This document shows, one piece after another, positions 1-11,142 of a stretch of DNA of 64,000 bases (its first letter is position 1; each line of letters opens with the position of its first letter). The stretch covers positions 92,568,649-92,632,648 of the forward strand of contig CM019830.1 in the NCBI GenBank assembly GCA_009763385.1. The letters are read 5' to 3'. The notes beneath the pieces were generated by a model. The model did no database searches and had not been told where the DNA came from. It saw only the letters and a list, made by a program, of their open reading frames with translations. The translations under genes were made by a program, and so were the position numbers. Source of the DNA: Coix lacryma-jobi var. lacryma-jobi. Its lineage: Eukaryota > Streptophyta > Magnoliopsida > Poales > Poaceae.

Positions 1-722
1 GTGAGGCCAAGCCTCTTCCAACACCCATGTCGACCACGACGGCCCTGGATGCGGACAAGGATGGAGAAGCTATGGACTAGAAGGAGTACCGGAGTATGAT
101 CGGGTCGCTGCTGTACCTGACGGCGACACGACCGGACATTCAGTTCGCAGTGTGTCTTTGCGCGCAATTTCAGTCGTTGCCGCGCACCTCTCACCGTCAG
201 GCAGTCAAGCGCATTATGATGTACTTATGCATCACTCCTAAGTTTGGGATTTGGTATTCTGCTTCCTCCACCCTCTCCCTTTGTGGGTATTCCGATGCTG
301 ATTTTGCTGGTTGCCGGATTGAGCGCAAGTCCACTTCTAGGACTTGCCAGTTTTTTGGTTCTTCTCTTGTCTCGTGGTCTTCTCGCAAGCAGTCTAGTGT
401 CGCCCAGTCTACCATGGAGGCTGAGTATGTTGCTGCGGCTAGCTGCTGTTCCCAGTTGCTTTGGATGATGGCCACTTTGCGTGATTTTGGTCTGAGCTTT
501 TCTCGTGTTCATTTGCTTTGTGATAGCACGAGTGCTATTAGCGTTGCTAAGAACCCCGTGCTGCACTCTAAGACCAAACACATTGATGTGTGCTTTCATT
601 TTCTGCGAGACCACTATGAGAAGGGTGATATCGACCTTCGCCATGTCGATACTCGTCATCAGTTGGCTGATATTTTCACCAAGCCTTTGGACCAATCAAC
701 TTTTGTTAGGTTGAAGAGGTGA
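1..722 (+). pseudogene. pol: Copia pol C-terminus: RT tail and RNase H
   Basis: The reading frame enters from the left edge, contains an in-frame TAG at 78-80, and then runs open from the ATG at 96 to TGA at 720-722. The first ~40 residues are the end of copia RT (MIGSLLYLTATRPDI). The RNase H domain follows with its acidic residues in SDADFAG, MEAEY and LLCDSTSAI, and the conserved copia ending KTKHID...DIFTKPLD. The TAG lies where copia elements usually have a Gln codon (DQKEYRSM), so CAG to TAG is the simplest explanation. The domain itself looks intact. The protein would degrade the RNA strand during reverse transcription in the virus-like particle. Confidence 0.9.
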
Positions 723-2019
723 GCTTGGTGTGTGTTGTTCCCCTTTTAGATGGGGGAAACATTTTGATTCTTGTATTATAAACTGATTTTGTGTTTTTCA
801 TTTGGTTTCATCATGCATCTTTGCATTTCATCTAGAATATTTACATTCAGAGCTTCATGTATATATCTTTAGAATGTGACTATGCTCTGTATAGTATTTG
901 CTCCGATGCTTTATGATGATGCTTGTAGCTTGTGCTCTTTCTGATCACTGATACATGTTGTGAGCTGAGCTATTTTATGAATGGTGAATTTGCTTAATGA
1001 TCATAAAACTTGAAAATATTCACCATTGAGATATGCAACTAGCATGTGTAGAATGTGTTGAAATCACTTGTGCTTTTCATATATGCTAGGTTGCTATGTC
1101 TCTTGTTCTGAGTCATTCACTTGCTTGGTATGTTCATATTCTGTTTTAATTTTGAACCAAGTTAAGTGAATTGGAAAGATCGAGATGGGATTGCTTGTGA
1201 GCACATCACAGTTTCGAGACTATTTCTCATTGCACTTTGAGTTAAACTTGAGCTGTGTAGTGTATGACCGAAACTGTTGCTTTAAGCTTCTGATTGCTTC
1301 TGCATAGGCTTCGCACAGTTGAAAAGTTAGGCAATGACAAGCTTTCAACCTCTCGCAGTCACATGCTGAAATTTGACCTTGTGTAATTTAACCGCTGCAA
1401 CTCCGATAAAATTTGGATACACAAGTCTATGTTTCATTCTATAGCATGATGATTGATCCTTGCTAGGGGTAGTTCACCTTGTATACATGTTTAGCACTTA
1501 TTTAACTTCCTGTCTATACATGCTTAGTGCTATTTTTGATGGTGAATACCTTTTTGGCTGAAAACTGCTCATTTTGCTCTAATGTTCAGGTTTCGTATCT
1601 GGTGATCAGTTTGAGCCTTTGCTAGCATTCTATGCATTTTATGAGTCATCGGATCACCACTTTGTCGAGCATCTTCTCATTCTATCGACTATATTCCTGA
1701 AGCTGCTAACTTGCATTTTGACTCATATGCATTTGGAGGGAGATACTTGATGGTGCATTTTCTACTAAGGGGGAGAAAATATTGACAAATCATGTGTGCT
1801 CTCTGTGTTTGACTAAGGGGAGAAAATATCTTCAAATCTTTGCATTTTGAGTTGAACTTAAGGGGATATTTCCTGGTTGTGTGCACTATTTGAGGGGGAG
1901 TTTGCTCGTTACTGAGTTTCTGAGCTGGTAACAGTTGGTTCGGAGCATTTTTGGTAGCTAGTTGTGTTGAGCCTTTGCCTCTTTCTTGAGGAACTAGCAC
2001 CTTTGCTTTTATGCTCTTC

Positions 2020-2240
2020 AGTTGATATCAAGCTTTCTTCGGTTGGTATCGAGCTTCCTCGCTAGCGGTGTCGAGCCCGTTCTGCCTCTTCTTGAGGGCT
2101 AGCTTTGTTTTGCTTGAATTTCAGTTGATCCTTCAATTGGTATCGAGCTTTCTTGCTAGCGGTGTTGAGCCTGTACTACCTCTTCTTGAGGGCTAGCTTT
2201 GCTTTGCTTTGCTTGGTTGCGTCGAGCCGTTGCCCATGTC
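2020..2240 (+). repeat. Degenerate direct repeats in the Sirevirus 3' region
   Basis: Phrases such as GGTATCGAGCTTTCTT, GCTAGCGGTGTCGAGCC and CTCTTCTTGAGG recur two or three times with spacer changes. They form an imperfect tandem block just upstream of the LTR. No coding potential is visible. Confidence 0.6.
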
Positions 2241-2384
2241 TTTGGGAACCAAGTTGTTTTGCTCTTTCCACTTGACCTTCTTCGGCTTTGCTATGCTTTT
2301 GGGTCATTTTGTCGAGTTCTCTCTCCTTCTTCCTTCCTTCCTCTATTCCATTATGATTTGTGTTGGTAGTTGACAATGCACCTA

Positions 2385-2397
2385 TCAAGGGGCAGAT
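2385..2397 (+). promoter_or_regulatory. Sirevirus polypurine tract
   Basis: TCAAGGGGCAGAT directly precedes the TG that opens the 3' LTR. It matches the usual Sirevirus layout, in which a GGGGAGAT-like tract abuts the LTR, and would prime plus-strand DNA synthesis. Confidence 0.7.
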
Positions 2398-2740
2398 TGC
2401 GGATACATGGGTGTATGCTGAGTCTCTGAGTGATGAGTGATTGTCAACTGGGATAATGCGCATGTTCTTTGGCTTGTGTTGTGCAGGTGTCGAGCACGGA
2501 TATAGTGATCGAAGGCAAGGTGAAGGTCAAGTAGAGACGTGTCGTGTCGATGGACCGAGAGTGGCGAAGGGCGGACGTGAGGCTTGGACTGAGGGAACGG
2601 TGGCCTGAGGATCAGCTGTGGTGGCTGACAGCCTTGGACAGCGACGAGCGAAGACTTGCAAGTGGACGGGGTGCACGGGCGGTGCATCCCCTCTACGGCT
2701 CGGTTTGGTGGTTGAGCCACACAAAACAACCGAGTGGACG

Positions 2741-2972
2741 GTTTCCAGGTTTGGGCCTCAAAACCTGGGCGCTCATGGTTTCCGAGATTGGGCCACAAAA
2801 CTCGGGTTGAGGATGGTTTCCAGGTTTGGGCCTCAAAACCTGGGCGCTGCTGGTTTCTGAGTTTGGGCCACAAAACTCAAGCGATGGTCGGCTCGTTTCC
2901 CGGTTTGGGCCTCAAAATCAGGGGTTGGATGTGAAGGTTGGTTTCCCTGTTTCGGCCTCAAAACCGGACGCG
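2741..2972 (+). repeat. Six tandem ~40 bp palindrome-centred repeats in Sirevirus LTR
   Basis: Six successive units share the core GGTTTCC-N-GGTTTGGGCC-CAAAAC. In the best copies the core is an inverted repeat, CCAGGTTT...AAACCTGG, around a GGCC centre. Spacers vary between copies. The block sits in the 5' part of the LTR, so presumably U3. Confidence 0.8.
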
Positions 2973-3754
2973 AAGTCCGGGAAAAGGACAAGCAGAGCGG
3001 TGGCGGCACGTGGCGGCAATCAGTGAGGTTGCGTCGAGGCAACGCTACCAGTTGTGCGGGCGTGGCCGTTGGATCACCACCTACCACGAGTTGGTCCAGA
3101 ATAACCCTAGGGTTTAGCTGGTTCGCTCTGTAATTAGTTAGGGGTAGAGTGGGAACTAGAATTAGGATAATTAGAGGGAGACACCCACCTCCCATCCTTC
3201 AGTCATTTGCTCTTTGCCTTCTAGGTTTTCCTGCTCTCCCAATCCCGTGTTGTAGCAACTCAGATCCGCAGAGAACCATACCTCTGTGTACTGGAGATTT
3301 TGAGGAAGTGAGACCGTAATCTCACTGTTGTAGCGTGTGGTAGCCACACGGTTGTAGATCGATGTGTTGATTCGCGTTTTGTTCGTGTTCTTCGCGTTCT
3401 TCGTTTCTCCGTGATTTTCCCGTCACTCGATCTCCCTCTCTACTGCCTCTTTGCAAAATCCGTTTGAATCAACTTGTTCTTTATAGTGAGGAGATCATTT
3501 CCATCGAAGGAATTCATCTAACTACTCATGAACAAGTAGATCGGGTCAATTTCATTTTCGTGGCACTTTTTCGGTTCATACACCTTCCCTTTCGATTTCC
3601 CGTTGATTGAATCGATTTGAGCGGATGATTTCTTGGGGATAGTCTCCTAACTACCTCGTGATCATCCTCTCCAAGCTTGAGATCAAGGGATTTTGGTTTG
3701 GATCGATTTGGAGAAGATTTGAGTTGAGGGCGACCGAAATCGCCCTTTCTGGGC

Positions 3755-4020
3755 ACTCGCGGACAGTCCATCAGTGCCACCGCGGACAGTCCGTGCGTCG
3801 GGAATCAGCCGGATCAGTGGCTGTGTTCTTCGGACGGGTTGCTGTTTATACACCGGCGGACAGTCCGCAGTGTAAAGTCACGGACAGTCCGGGGAGGGTC
3901 CAGGGAACTTCAGCAGCAGTGCGTTTCCGCACTTTTGACTGGCGGACAGTCCGCCATCCCCTCACGGACAGTCCGCAGTAGGGGCGGACAGTCCAGGACC
4001 TTAGGGCCGGATAGTCCGGG
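3755..4020 (+). repeat. Eight copies of the palindrome CGGACAGTCCG in Sirevirus LTR
   Basis: Eight copies of GGACAGTCC (one as GGATAGTCC), usually extended to CGGACAGTCCG, occur at irregular spacing of about 20-70 bp. Related GGACTGTCC-type palindromes are a described feature of maize Sirevirus LTRs and non-coding regions. Their role is not settled; binding of a regulatory protein is a common suggestion. Confidence 0.85.
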
Positions 4021-4432
4021 ATCCTGCTGAGTGTTGCGTTTTAGTGCGTTTGCCCTCCCGGCTTCTTTGCTTGATTTCCGGACTTCTCGTTTGGCCCTAG
4101 AGTTGACCAAGGAACCTCTCTAGGTATCTTTGCTACTTGTTAGCATCGGTATTTGGGGATTTCTCGACGTAGCCTTCCATCTACGTTTGGGACTAGGTTT
4201 TTAGGGTTCGAACTTGTGCCGGTGCTTTTGGCGTTTGGATTGCTATCGCTATGTGGTGCCTCACTGTGATCCTAGGGATCATCCACCGTCTTCCAAGGGT
4301 CGTGGGCATCACGGTTTCGATCGAAGCTCTTGGGGTTGATTTTGGGGACAAAAGGCCAAAGTTTCGAGAGAAATTTTTGAGCTCCCATTCACCCCCCTCT
4401 GGTCGCCTTACTATTGCATTCTCGGTCCTTCA

Positions 4433-4473
4433 GCTTGCGGATAAAGTAGAGTGTGCGTTAATTTATACCAACA
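4433..4473 (+). repeat. Element D 5' LTR, last ~40 bp
   Basis: The stretch ends TACCAACA and is followed after eight bases by a tRNA-Asp PBS, so it is the 3' edge of a 5' LTR. The rest of this LTR would lie on the other side of the Sirevirus, outside the window. GCTTG at 4433-4437 would be the Sirevirus target-site duplication. Confidence 0.65.
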
Positions 4474-4481
4474 AGCATTTC

Positions 4482-4499
4482 TGGCGCCGTTGCCGGGGA
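4482..4499 (+). promoter_or_regulatory. Element D primer-binding site (tRNA-Asp)
   Basis: TGGCGCCGTTGCCGGGGA is a perfect complement of the 3' end of plant tRNA-Asp including the CCA. This is the primer typical of Athila-type elements. It lies eight bases after the LTR end, a spacing that is repeated in A and B. Confidence 0.9.
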
Positions 4500-5753
4500 A
4501 CGGTAGATCATCTTAAGTCTTAGTTTAACCTTGTATTATACTTTTATCTTTTTCTTTTTTGTCCCAGTCTTTTCATTTTTTATATTCATTCTTATGAATG
4601 TTGTTTTTGAATTCCACTCTTATCTATCACTACCCCATGAGCGCAAGCTATAACCAGTAGAATCCTTACACCCTATCATAACATCTGGTTATTAGCTACG
4701 CCTACCTTCCCGCTGCACTTCCTTCTGTAATGAGCATAGAAATATAATTATGAAATTATTCCTTCGGGTATTCTTGTCACTAACCTTTCCAAGTCTGGAG
4801 CAGAAAAGAATGAAGGAACAACAAACACAAGGTATGTCCAACCAATCACCATGTAACGTTGAATTACATTCATCCAATCTTGATTTGCAAAATCCAAGCT
4901 TGGGGAATAGACTTTCTAAGAGCATCTCTTGTCGCGTTGCTATGTTGGTTATCCCTACCTTTAAGATATGCTCATATACTAATCATGCTCTTTCGTCACC
5001 ATCTGAATAAATCTCTATAATACTTTCATACTACCCTCATTCGCTGTATTATATGTTTAGGTTTGGAGTACTTTCATACATCTCTTAAATAAGCATGGTG
5101 CCTAGTTTAGGAGTGGTGATCTTGCTCTCAAAGGCTTTTAATTTAAGCAATTAAGTTAAAATGCCTTCCTAGATCAAATTAGACATGGTGTCTATGTTGA
5201 TTTTTGAGCCGATAGTATGCTATAGTGGATGTTGGATATTTTGTTGGACTAACCCCTGCAAGAAAACTTTCAATATCAATTTGGGAAAGTCCAGAGATGA
5301 ACTGACACTGGAGATGAAGCAAGGCGTACAATGAACTTCAACAACTTTGCACAATGAAGACTCAGCTCATTCATCATGGATGAAAGACTGTGGTTATCAA
5401 AGTTTATTTATTTGTCTTCTACTGCAAGTTATCTTTTGCCTTGAATCATGTTAAAGTGCAGCCAACACATAAAATACTAGTCTATGCTAAAATAATCCTA
5501 AAAACAACTTTTTATTAGCATAGATGCAAAATACATAAGTTGTGGATAATAACCCATGCTTCAAATTCTTGCAATCCTTCGGGTATATGTCCACTAACAT
5601 TACGCTGGAGAGAGATTTTTGTTCATCCATGGTTTGGTCTAAACATTGAAGATCCAAAACCCAAACCATAGACACACAAACCTACTCTCAGATCACAAAT
5701 GGTGCTAGCCTAGCTTTGAGTCTTGCTTGGGCACTGATGACAAACAGGATGCT
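4500..5753 (+). other. Element D leader, AT-rich, no gene recognised
   Basis: About 1.25 kb of AT-rich sequence between the D PBS and the insertion point of element A. Only short ORFs below 90 codons occur, and none resembles a known protein. A long untranslated leader before gag is usual for Athila-like elements. Confidence 0.5.
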
Positions 5754-5800
5754 TATTGACACTTGCTAACGTCGTTACTAGGATTAGACTATGTAATCTA

Positions 5801-5818
5801 TCCCCGGCAACGGCGCCA
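5801..5818 (-). promoter_or_regulatory. Fossil PBS inside element A left LTR
   Basis: The reverse complement of TGGCGCCGTTGCCGGGGA is perfect here, but it lies inside the LTR. The same position in the right LTR (13498-13515) has the motif with one change. It is followed on the + strand by TTGTTGGTACC, which looks like a former LTR edge. Confidence 0.85.
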
Positions 5819-6778
5819 GAAATGCTTGTTGGTACCTCTTAATGTAAGAAGTATAACTAACTATTCGTATGACTATTGGTAAATTCCGCAAGCGCACAGA
5901 ATAAGTCAATTGTAGCACTTCATCCAGGAGTAACCGAGTATCATATTTATTTCCACAGGGAAGCTACTGTGGCAGAACTAACACTAGGACTTCTATCAAC
6001 ATCTAGTGATTCTAGCAAGGTTGATCGAAATGTATGAATGTGGGTTGATTTCTACTACTACTAAAATAAAAATAAAGAAAGACTAACTACTACTAAACTA
6101 AATCGGCGGGGTCTGGCCGATGAACAGATAATGTTTTCCTACACACTTACGAACACAACTAACTTAGCAATAAAGATTTTATCTAGTTCTTCGAACCGTA
6201 CACACCCTCTGGACTATTTACCTCAGACGTGCACAACGAGGTTTATGATTTAAAAACTAACCCAACTACGTGGTGGAATTCAAGGCTCCCAGGGCTGTCA
6301 CCACCTGTTTGCTACCACAGCTATCCGGGGGCTAGCCACAAACTAAGGTATAACTAGTCTAAGCACCGTGCTTACACTAATATATACTCTAATCTTGCAT
6401 CCAAAACTAGAGCACTGATTACTCAGCGTAGAACCCAAACTAGATACAAACTAAATACTAAGTTATCTATGATCGAAAGCACTCAACAAGAACAATAAGT
6501 AAAGAACTTAAAGTAAATGCTGAAAGTAGAAGAACACTAAGATAAATGAAGAAAGACTTGGAATTATACTAGAGACTCTGGAAGATACTCTATTACAACT
6601 CCAGCTCTTCTCTTCTACACTCTCGCTCTCACTCCAAGTCTCTCAACTAGAGTGTTACTTCACCAGAGCTTCGCTTATAAGAGAGTGGGACTAATGAGGT
6701 GAGGTCTGAGTACAAATGAGCTTGGGGGTCTCCTATTTATAGCCTAAGGGACCTAGGGTTAGGTTAGGGGGGTGAGTG

Positions 6779-7091
6779 AGGTGGCGGGCGTCAGCCCTAG
6801 GTGGCGGCCGCCACCCCCCTGGCCCTTGGATGCGCCGTCATTGATCCTACGGTCTCCAGGGACTCCTCCAAGGCAGTTCCAAGGTCGGTTGCATGTCCAA
6901 ATAACCATCACATGGGCAATTAGATCATGATCCACGTGACATCTCTTCTTAGCCCTTGGATGCACCGACCTAAGTGATCAATGGCGGCAGATGAATGTGG
7001 CACGCCTCCCCTAGATCAGTCACGTGGCATGGGAGGAGTTTGGGCCTCACTCTCCTGGCGGCCGCCAGCTAGGGGTGGCGGGCGCCACCCC
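6779..7091 (-). repeat. Palindromes of the GTGGCGG-CCGCCAC family in A LTR (left)
   Basis: Perfect palindromes GGTGGCGGCCGCCACC (6800-6815) and CTGGCGGCCGCCAG (7055-7068), plus GGGGTGGCGGGCGCCACCCC (7072-7091) and a decayed one at 6781-6795, lie upstream of the LTR TATA box. The same set recurs in the right LTR at about 14477-14515 and 14754-14791. Confidence 0.85.
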
Positions 7092-7306
7092 ACCTTGGCC
7101 CAAAGTGAGCCCAGGTGAGTGGGCTTGCCTCCTGGTAGGTCCTCTTGGTCATTTTGCTCACAAACCCTGTAATTACCTACATTCAAATAAAACTCAAGGA
7201 CAAGTGGAAATTGTCAGTTTATAAAAGGTTTTTGGTTGATTTTAGGTCCTTGTGTTGCGTTATATGACCTTGTTGATGCTAAGAATATAACACTTAGTGA
7301 GCATCA

Positions 7307-7325
7307 ACAAGCTCCCCAAAGCTTA
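7307..7325 (-). promoter_or_regulatory. Element A polypurine tract
   Basis: On the minus strand GTAAGCTTTGGGGAGCTTGT directly precedes the TG of the 3' LTR. The AGCTTTGGGGAGCTTGT form is typical of Athila-like elements and sets the orientation of A. Confidence 0.8.
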
Positions 7326-8951
7326 CCTCTTGCTCATCCTCGAGCAAGCATGGACTTGAATCTTGGAAACTCTGTCTTTTTGTTGTGTATGCCCATATTA
7401 TTTTTGTCACCATGGAATTGGCCGCCTTCCCTGCGCTCAAGATTAGAACAAAAGACCAGCAAGAAAGAAGGTTTGTCTTTCCCTTGCTGTTTTGCTAATC
7501 AAGATATGTGGAGTTTTTTGCAAGTTTTGTTCAAAAGAAAGCATGCTTAGTAACTTCTGTGGCTCACTCAATCACTCATATTTGTATGTGGAAATGGAAG
7601 AATTATCCTCTCACTAAGACTTTGTGTAGGGTGTAATGGGTAGGATAAAAATGAGCATACAATGCTAGCATAATTTTGCTAAGTTAGACAAATAGAGCAA
7701 GGAGCAACAAGTCATAGGTTCAGACCAGGAATGTGCAAGTGTGTGGTATTTATTATGGCTAATACTTTCATGGCACTTCTCCTTTTTAGCTCATTTGTGG
7801 GATCATGGCTATGAATGAGAGCACTTGCTCTTTTGAATATTCTTTTCTTTCTAGAGCACTTGCTCTTTTTTTAACTGTTATAGCCATGTCCCTGAGATTT
7901 CATTATGGAGCATGATATTTTGCCATGTAGTATTTCTAACAATGAATGGAAATAAAGGCATGTTGTGTGCGTATTCTCAGTGTAAGAATAGCACTATATA
8001 GGTGGGTGCAAGTGAATTCCTTGTCTAAAAATATGACAAGTTTCTCTACCATGTCTATCAACAAAGGTCTAACTGGCTCAACACTAACATGCAGCAAGTC
8101 GAAGCTCCTACTCTAAGAGTAAAAATTATTTGGCTTTGGTAGGACTTTCTTTGCAGCCAAGAAGTACTTAGAGCAAGTTTTTAAATTCATCATTTTTTTC
8201 AAAATAACTACTCCACAAACTTGACTTGCTCATGTCAAAGTAGAAACTTACTTCCCCTTACTTAGTCTAATGCTGATGTCTCAAGTTTAGTTCTAGCATA
8301 CGTTCTCCCATGATAACTCTAATGCATGGCATACATTATTTTGTTTCATTAAAAAGACTTACGATGAGAGCGTTTCATTTATTGCTATTTATTATTATTA
8401 TTATATATAATTTATTTATTATTATTTTTACGTAATTAAGCTGCAAATTAACTAAGATAAAACTCAAATTTAAATTACTAAAATTAAAAAAATTGACAGT
8501 AATAAAGACGGCTGCGATACTTACCTCTTTGAAGGAGGTCCTCCCCCAAGCTGTCTGTTCGCGTGGTTGAGTTACATCCATCCCTGATGACGGTACATCT
8601 TGTCCCAGTTCTGTTGGTTCTGCTACAGGAGAGAAGAAATATTACCTAGTTCTCCACCAATTCCCTGGCGGAATACCTGGAAATTTTGGTTCATTTCGTT
8701 TAAGTCCTGACGGATTTCGGCAGTATCCGTGGTGAATCCATCCATTTGGTGCTGAAGATATCCCATATCGCGCATCCACTAGTCCTGATGAAAGGACGAA
8801 TGGCGAGCGGCCTGTGGTGAGATTCCTCTAAGGAAGAACTCATCACCACGGCAGTGTACCGGGTGGATCCTCCCATAGAGTGGGATGAACTCCCCAACTG
8901 GGATGAGTGAAGGGACGTCTCATGGCCGTATCCCCACTGCGGATGTTGCGG
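7326..8951 (-). other. Element A 3' non-coding region
   Basis: About 1.6 kb of AT-rich sequence between ORF1 and the polypurine tract. It includes a low-complexity ATT/TAT stretch at about 8380-8435. No gene is recognised; the ORFs here are short and unlike anything known. Confidence 0.6.
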
Positions 8952-10225
8952 TTACTGCCAGTTCGACCACCCTGCTTGGTGCGAGCCAGGGGGTGTCAAA
9001 TGACCAGAGAGTGCTGCTCCTCCATACTGCTCTACATGAAAAGGGTCAAACTCCTGTGCCGCTGCTGCGGCTCTTGCTGCCTCTTCTGCTGCACGGGTCT
9101 GCGCTTGCGTCCTGGGAACCTGCATGATGTTCTCTCGAGCCAACCTGCGGTTTCGTTCTGCCTCGGTTTCTAGGGCCAAAAGTAACGTTGGTGCATTCAC
9201 CAACCGAAGTGACATGTCAGGAAGAGCCATTTTATTCACATAATCTTGGTAGATCATGTGAATCTCACCGGTCTCCTGGTTCTCATGCAAGAGGTGTCCT
9301 TGCGAGAAGTGTTCCATGGTCAAAAGGTCTCGGTCACTAAGAATGTAAGAGTATACAGCGGTGTTCAGCAGACCCATGTTTAAAGCCAGTCTAGTTATCC
9401 ATGATGTCATTTCGATATTTCCAGTACGTTGATCAAATTTAGACCAGTAGTCCGCTATGGCTTTGGCATGTGATACTTTTATGTGGTTTACTAGAGCATA
9501 AAGCAGCAGTATTTTGGGCTTTTTAATTGGTCTTAAATCAGGCCTTGGAAAGAGTGTGATACTAATATATTTGTAAAAAAACTGAGCGTGGGTTTATGGA
9601 TATTACTTGTATGGGGCAAGCCTGGTTTTCTGTTCCCAGCAATACTTTTCCAAAATCATTTTCTATTGAATCCCGTACAGGCAGATTCCAAGCTCAGCAA
9701 GCATGAATCATCAAAGTTTAAATTCTTGCTAAACCGCTTCCATGTTAAAGCATGTTCTACATTAAAAAGCCGAAATTTTATGTGATTAGCAGATATTTGC
9801 ATTGTGGCTAGAAATTCCATTGCGAGGGGAAGGATCCCTCCTCATTAACCTTCATGCATCTTCCCATCCCAAGGTTCGAAAATATAGAGAAACTCATTGT
9901 CCATACCAGTGCGACCTCAGCAAGTCGTTGTCGATGTGGCGGGTGTGAACGAACTCCCTCTCACTGAGGATGTTCTGGCATGCCGTTCCCGATCACTCTG
10001 CAGATGATATCATAGACGGAATTCAGATGTGGATGGTCGTCCAGCCTGGTGTGTGGGCGAGATTTCCACGATCCCCGCATTTCGTCGTTGGTGGATGGAG
10101 TACCCTCCCGACCGCACTCTCCTCATCACTCCCAGCAAAGCGAATGTGAGTGTTTGCCCCCGACGAACTTCCCTCACCCTTACTCTTCTTCTTCTTGCCG
10201 TGAAGAAGTTCTTGAGAGGGCCCAT
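8952..10225 (-). pseudogene. Element A ORF1-like gene, decayed
   Basis: The start is the ATG at 10225 (MGPLKNFFTARRRR), followed by frame breaks. The last 152 codons (9410-8952) are open and end in a low-complexity Ala/Glu/Gln tail (ARAAAAAQEFDPF). Fragments in other frames at about 9790-9500 resemble the middle of the intact element B ORF1, for example SANHIKFRLFNVEHALTW against the B segment RMFGMEYDLTW. Position, strand and tail style match B. The family resembles Athila ORF1 proteins of unknown function. Several frameshifts make it non-functional. Confidence 0.65.
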
Positions 10226-10307
10226 GACCTCCTCGCTAGTGCTCGAGGTGGCTGGTGTTTTTTTTGTGTTTTGAGTGAGGTGTAGGAACTTGCATGGGGT
10301 GTGGGTA

Positions 10308-10319
10308 GTATTTATAGGC
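10308..10319 (-). promoter_or_regulatory. Internal TATA box upstream of A ORF1
   Basis: CCTATAAATAC on the minus strand lies ~85 bp upstream of the ORF1 ATG at 10225. It closely resembles the LTR TATA box of the same element (GGCTATAAATAGG). This suggests a separate ORF1 transcript. Confidence 0.7.
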
Positions 10320-10349
10320 TGAGGATGGAAGGGGGGAGGCTAAAAACTT

Positions 10350-10960
10350 CACCCACCTGGCAGGCGCCACCAATAAGTGGTGGGCGCCGCCCCTACTTGC
10401 CCATTTCTGTCTGCAACCAACACATGAGGTTTCCCCCGTAATGTCCACTGAAATTCTAAGTGGGGAATAAAGTGGTAGTGTCGGTGCAAAGTGCAAAGAG
10501 TGTAACCTCCTAAATGGAGTAAGTGGGGTGAAAATTTCAAAGACCACTTCTTCATCCTGGTCATACTTTATACCAAGAATGGTGGGAAACTTACTCGGGT
10601 GCAGCTTCGTACAGAAATGTGGAAATTGAGGTGGCGGGCGCCAGGAAAAAGTGGCGAGCGCCACCCCTTTATGGGTAATTCCCACTCAAAGCCACTCCTT
10701 CTTTCACTTGTGCTCTCCTCATCACTCCTCACCAGAATTTTTGAGTGGAGAAGAGGCCAAAAGTTGGAGTGAAGTTGAAGAGAGAGGAGGAGACATGAGA
10801 GTGAATGAGTGCATTGAAAAGAGCAAAGGCATGGGTCTCCCTGGTGTTATTTGAGCCTATGAGCTAGGGATGATAGTCTACTTGACTGGCTAACTGAAAA
10901 GGCCTATAGGGTGGCGGGCGCCAGCATGGGGTGGCGGGCGCCACCCCTAAGGCTGCCCTA
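10350..10960 (-). repeat. LTR-type palindromes in the A internal promoter region
   Basis: Copies of the same GC palindrome family seen in the A LTR occur at about 10352-10392, 10631-10670 and 10911-10950 (forms such as GTGGCGGGCGCCACC and GTGGGCGCCGCCCC). They lie upstream of the internal TATA box, between protease and ORF1. Confidence 0.8.
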
Positions 10961-11142
10961 AGCGTCCTAGGCTTCACCTAATCTCCTACTAAGCATCTAT
11001 TTTGCAGAAAAATAATTTGCTTAAGTAAAAACGAAAATTTAAATGGGGGATAAAGACTTACCTTAGCCTAACTTACCTTGGTTAGCCGCTTTGGATTCCC
11101 GATTAGTGTCGCTTCATGGTGGTTTGTGGCTGAATATTTCCT

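Larger units (their letters stand above)
723..2397 (+). other. Sirevirus 3' non-coding region with several purine tracts
   Basis: No convincing ORF lies here on either strand. Purine-rich tracts of polypurine-tract type recur at about 1734, 1766, 1814, 1859 and 1888 before the LTR-proximal one at 2387. Multiple polypurine tracts upstream of the 3' LTR are a described trait of Sireviruses. Some Sireviruses carry an env-like ORF here; none is visible in this copy. Confidence 0.7.
1..4432 (+). mobile_element. Sirevirus (Ty1/copia) retrotransposon, 3' portion
   Basis: The window opens inside the pol gene of a copia element and runs through its 3' non-coding region into a complete 3' LTR. Sirevirus is inferred from the copia RNase H, several purine-rich tracts upstream of the LTR, arrays of palindromes in the LTR, and the LTR tail with the run TTCACCCCCCTCTGG shortly before the final CA, as in Opie/Ji-type elements. 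The 5' part lies left of the window, so the other LTR and target-site duplication cannot be checked; the 5 bp after the LTR are GCTTG. It is inserted in the last ~40 bp of the 5' LTR of element D. Confidence 0.85.
2398..4432 (+). repeat. Sirevirus 3' LTR (about 2.0 kb)
   Basis: It starts TGCGGATACA after the polypurine tract and ends GGTCCTTCA. It holds two separate palindrome-rich blocks (2741-2972 and 3755-4020). The end is set by the typical Sirevirus tail and by the appearance of unrelated element D sequence straight after. The 5' LTR lies outside the window, so identity between the LTRs cannot be judged. Confidence 0.75.
5754..7306 (-). repeat. Element A 3' LTR (left copy)
   Basis: On the minus strand it starts TGATGCTCACTAAG and ends ...GTGTCAATA (TGTCAACA in the right copy). 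It matches 13451-15002 over its whole length with scattered substitutions and small indels. A TATA box (minus strand) lies at about 6730-6741. GC-rich palindromes lie upstream of it at 6800-6815, 7055-7068 and 7072-7091. Near its downstream edge it contains a complete PBS-like sequence at 5801-5818, which is abnormal for an LTR. Confidence 0.9.

Noticed and set aside
2527..3195. Overlapping ORFs in the Sirevirus LTR (to 162 codons)
   Set aside because: Low-complexity products of the 40 bp palindromic repeats within an LTR.
8885..9173. Plus-strand ORFs of 80-88 codons
   Set aside because: Shadow of the Ala/Glu-rich tail of the A ORF1 remnant on the minus strand.
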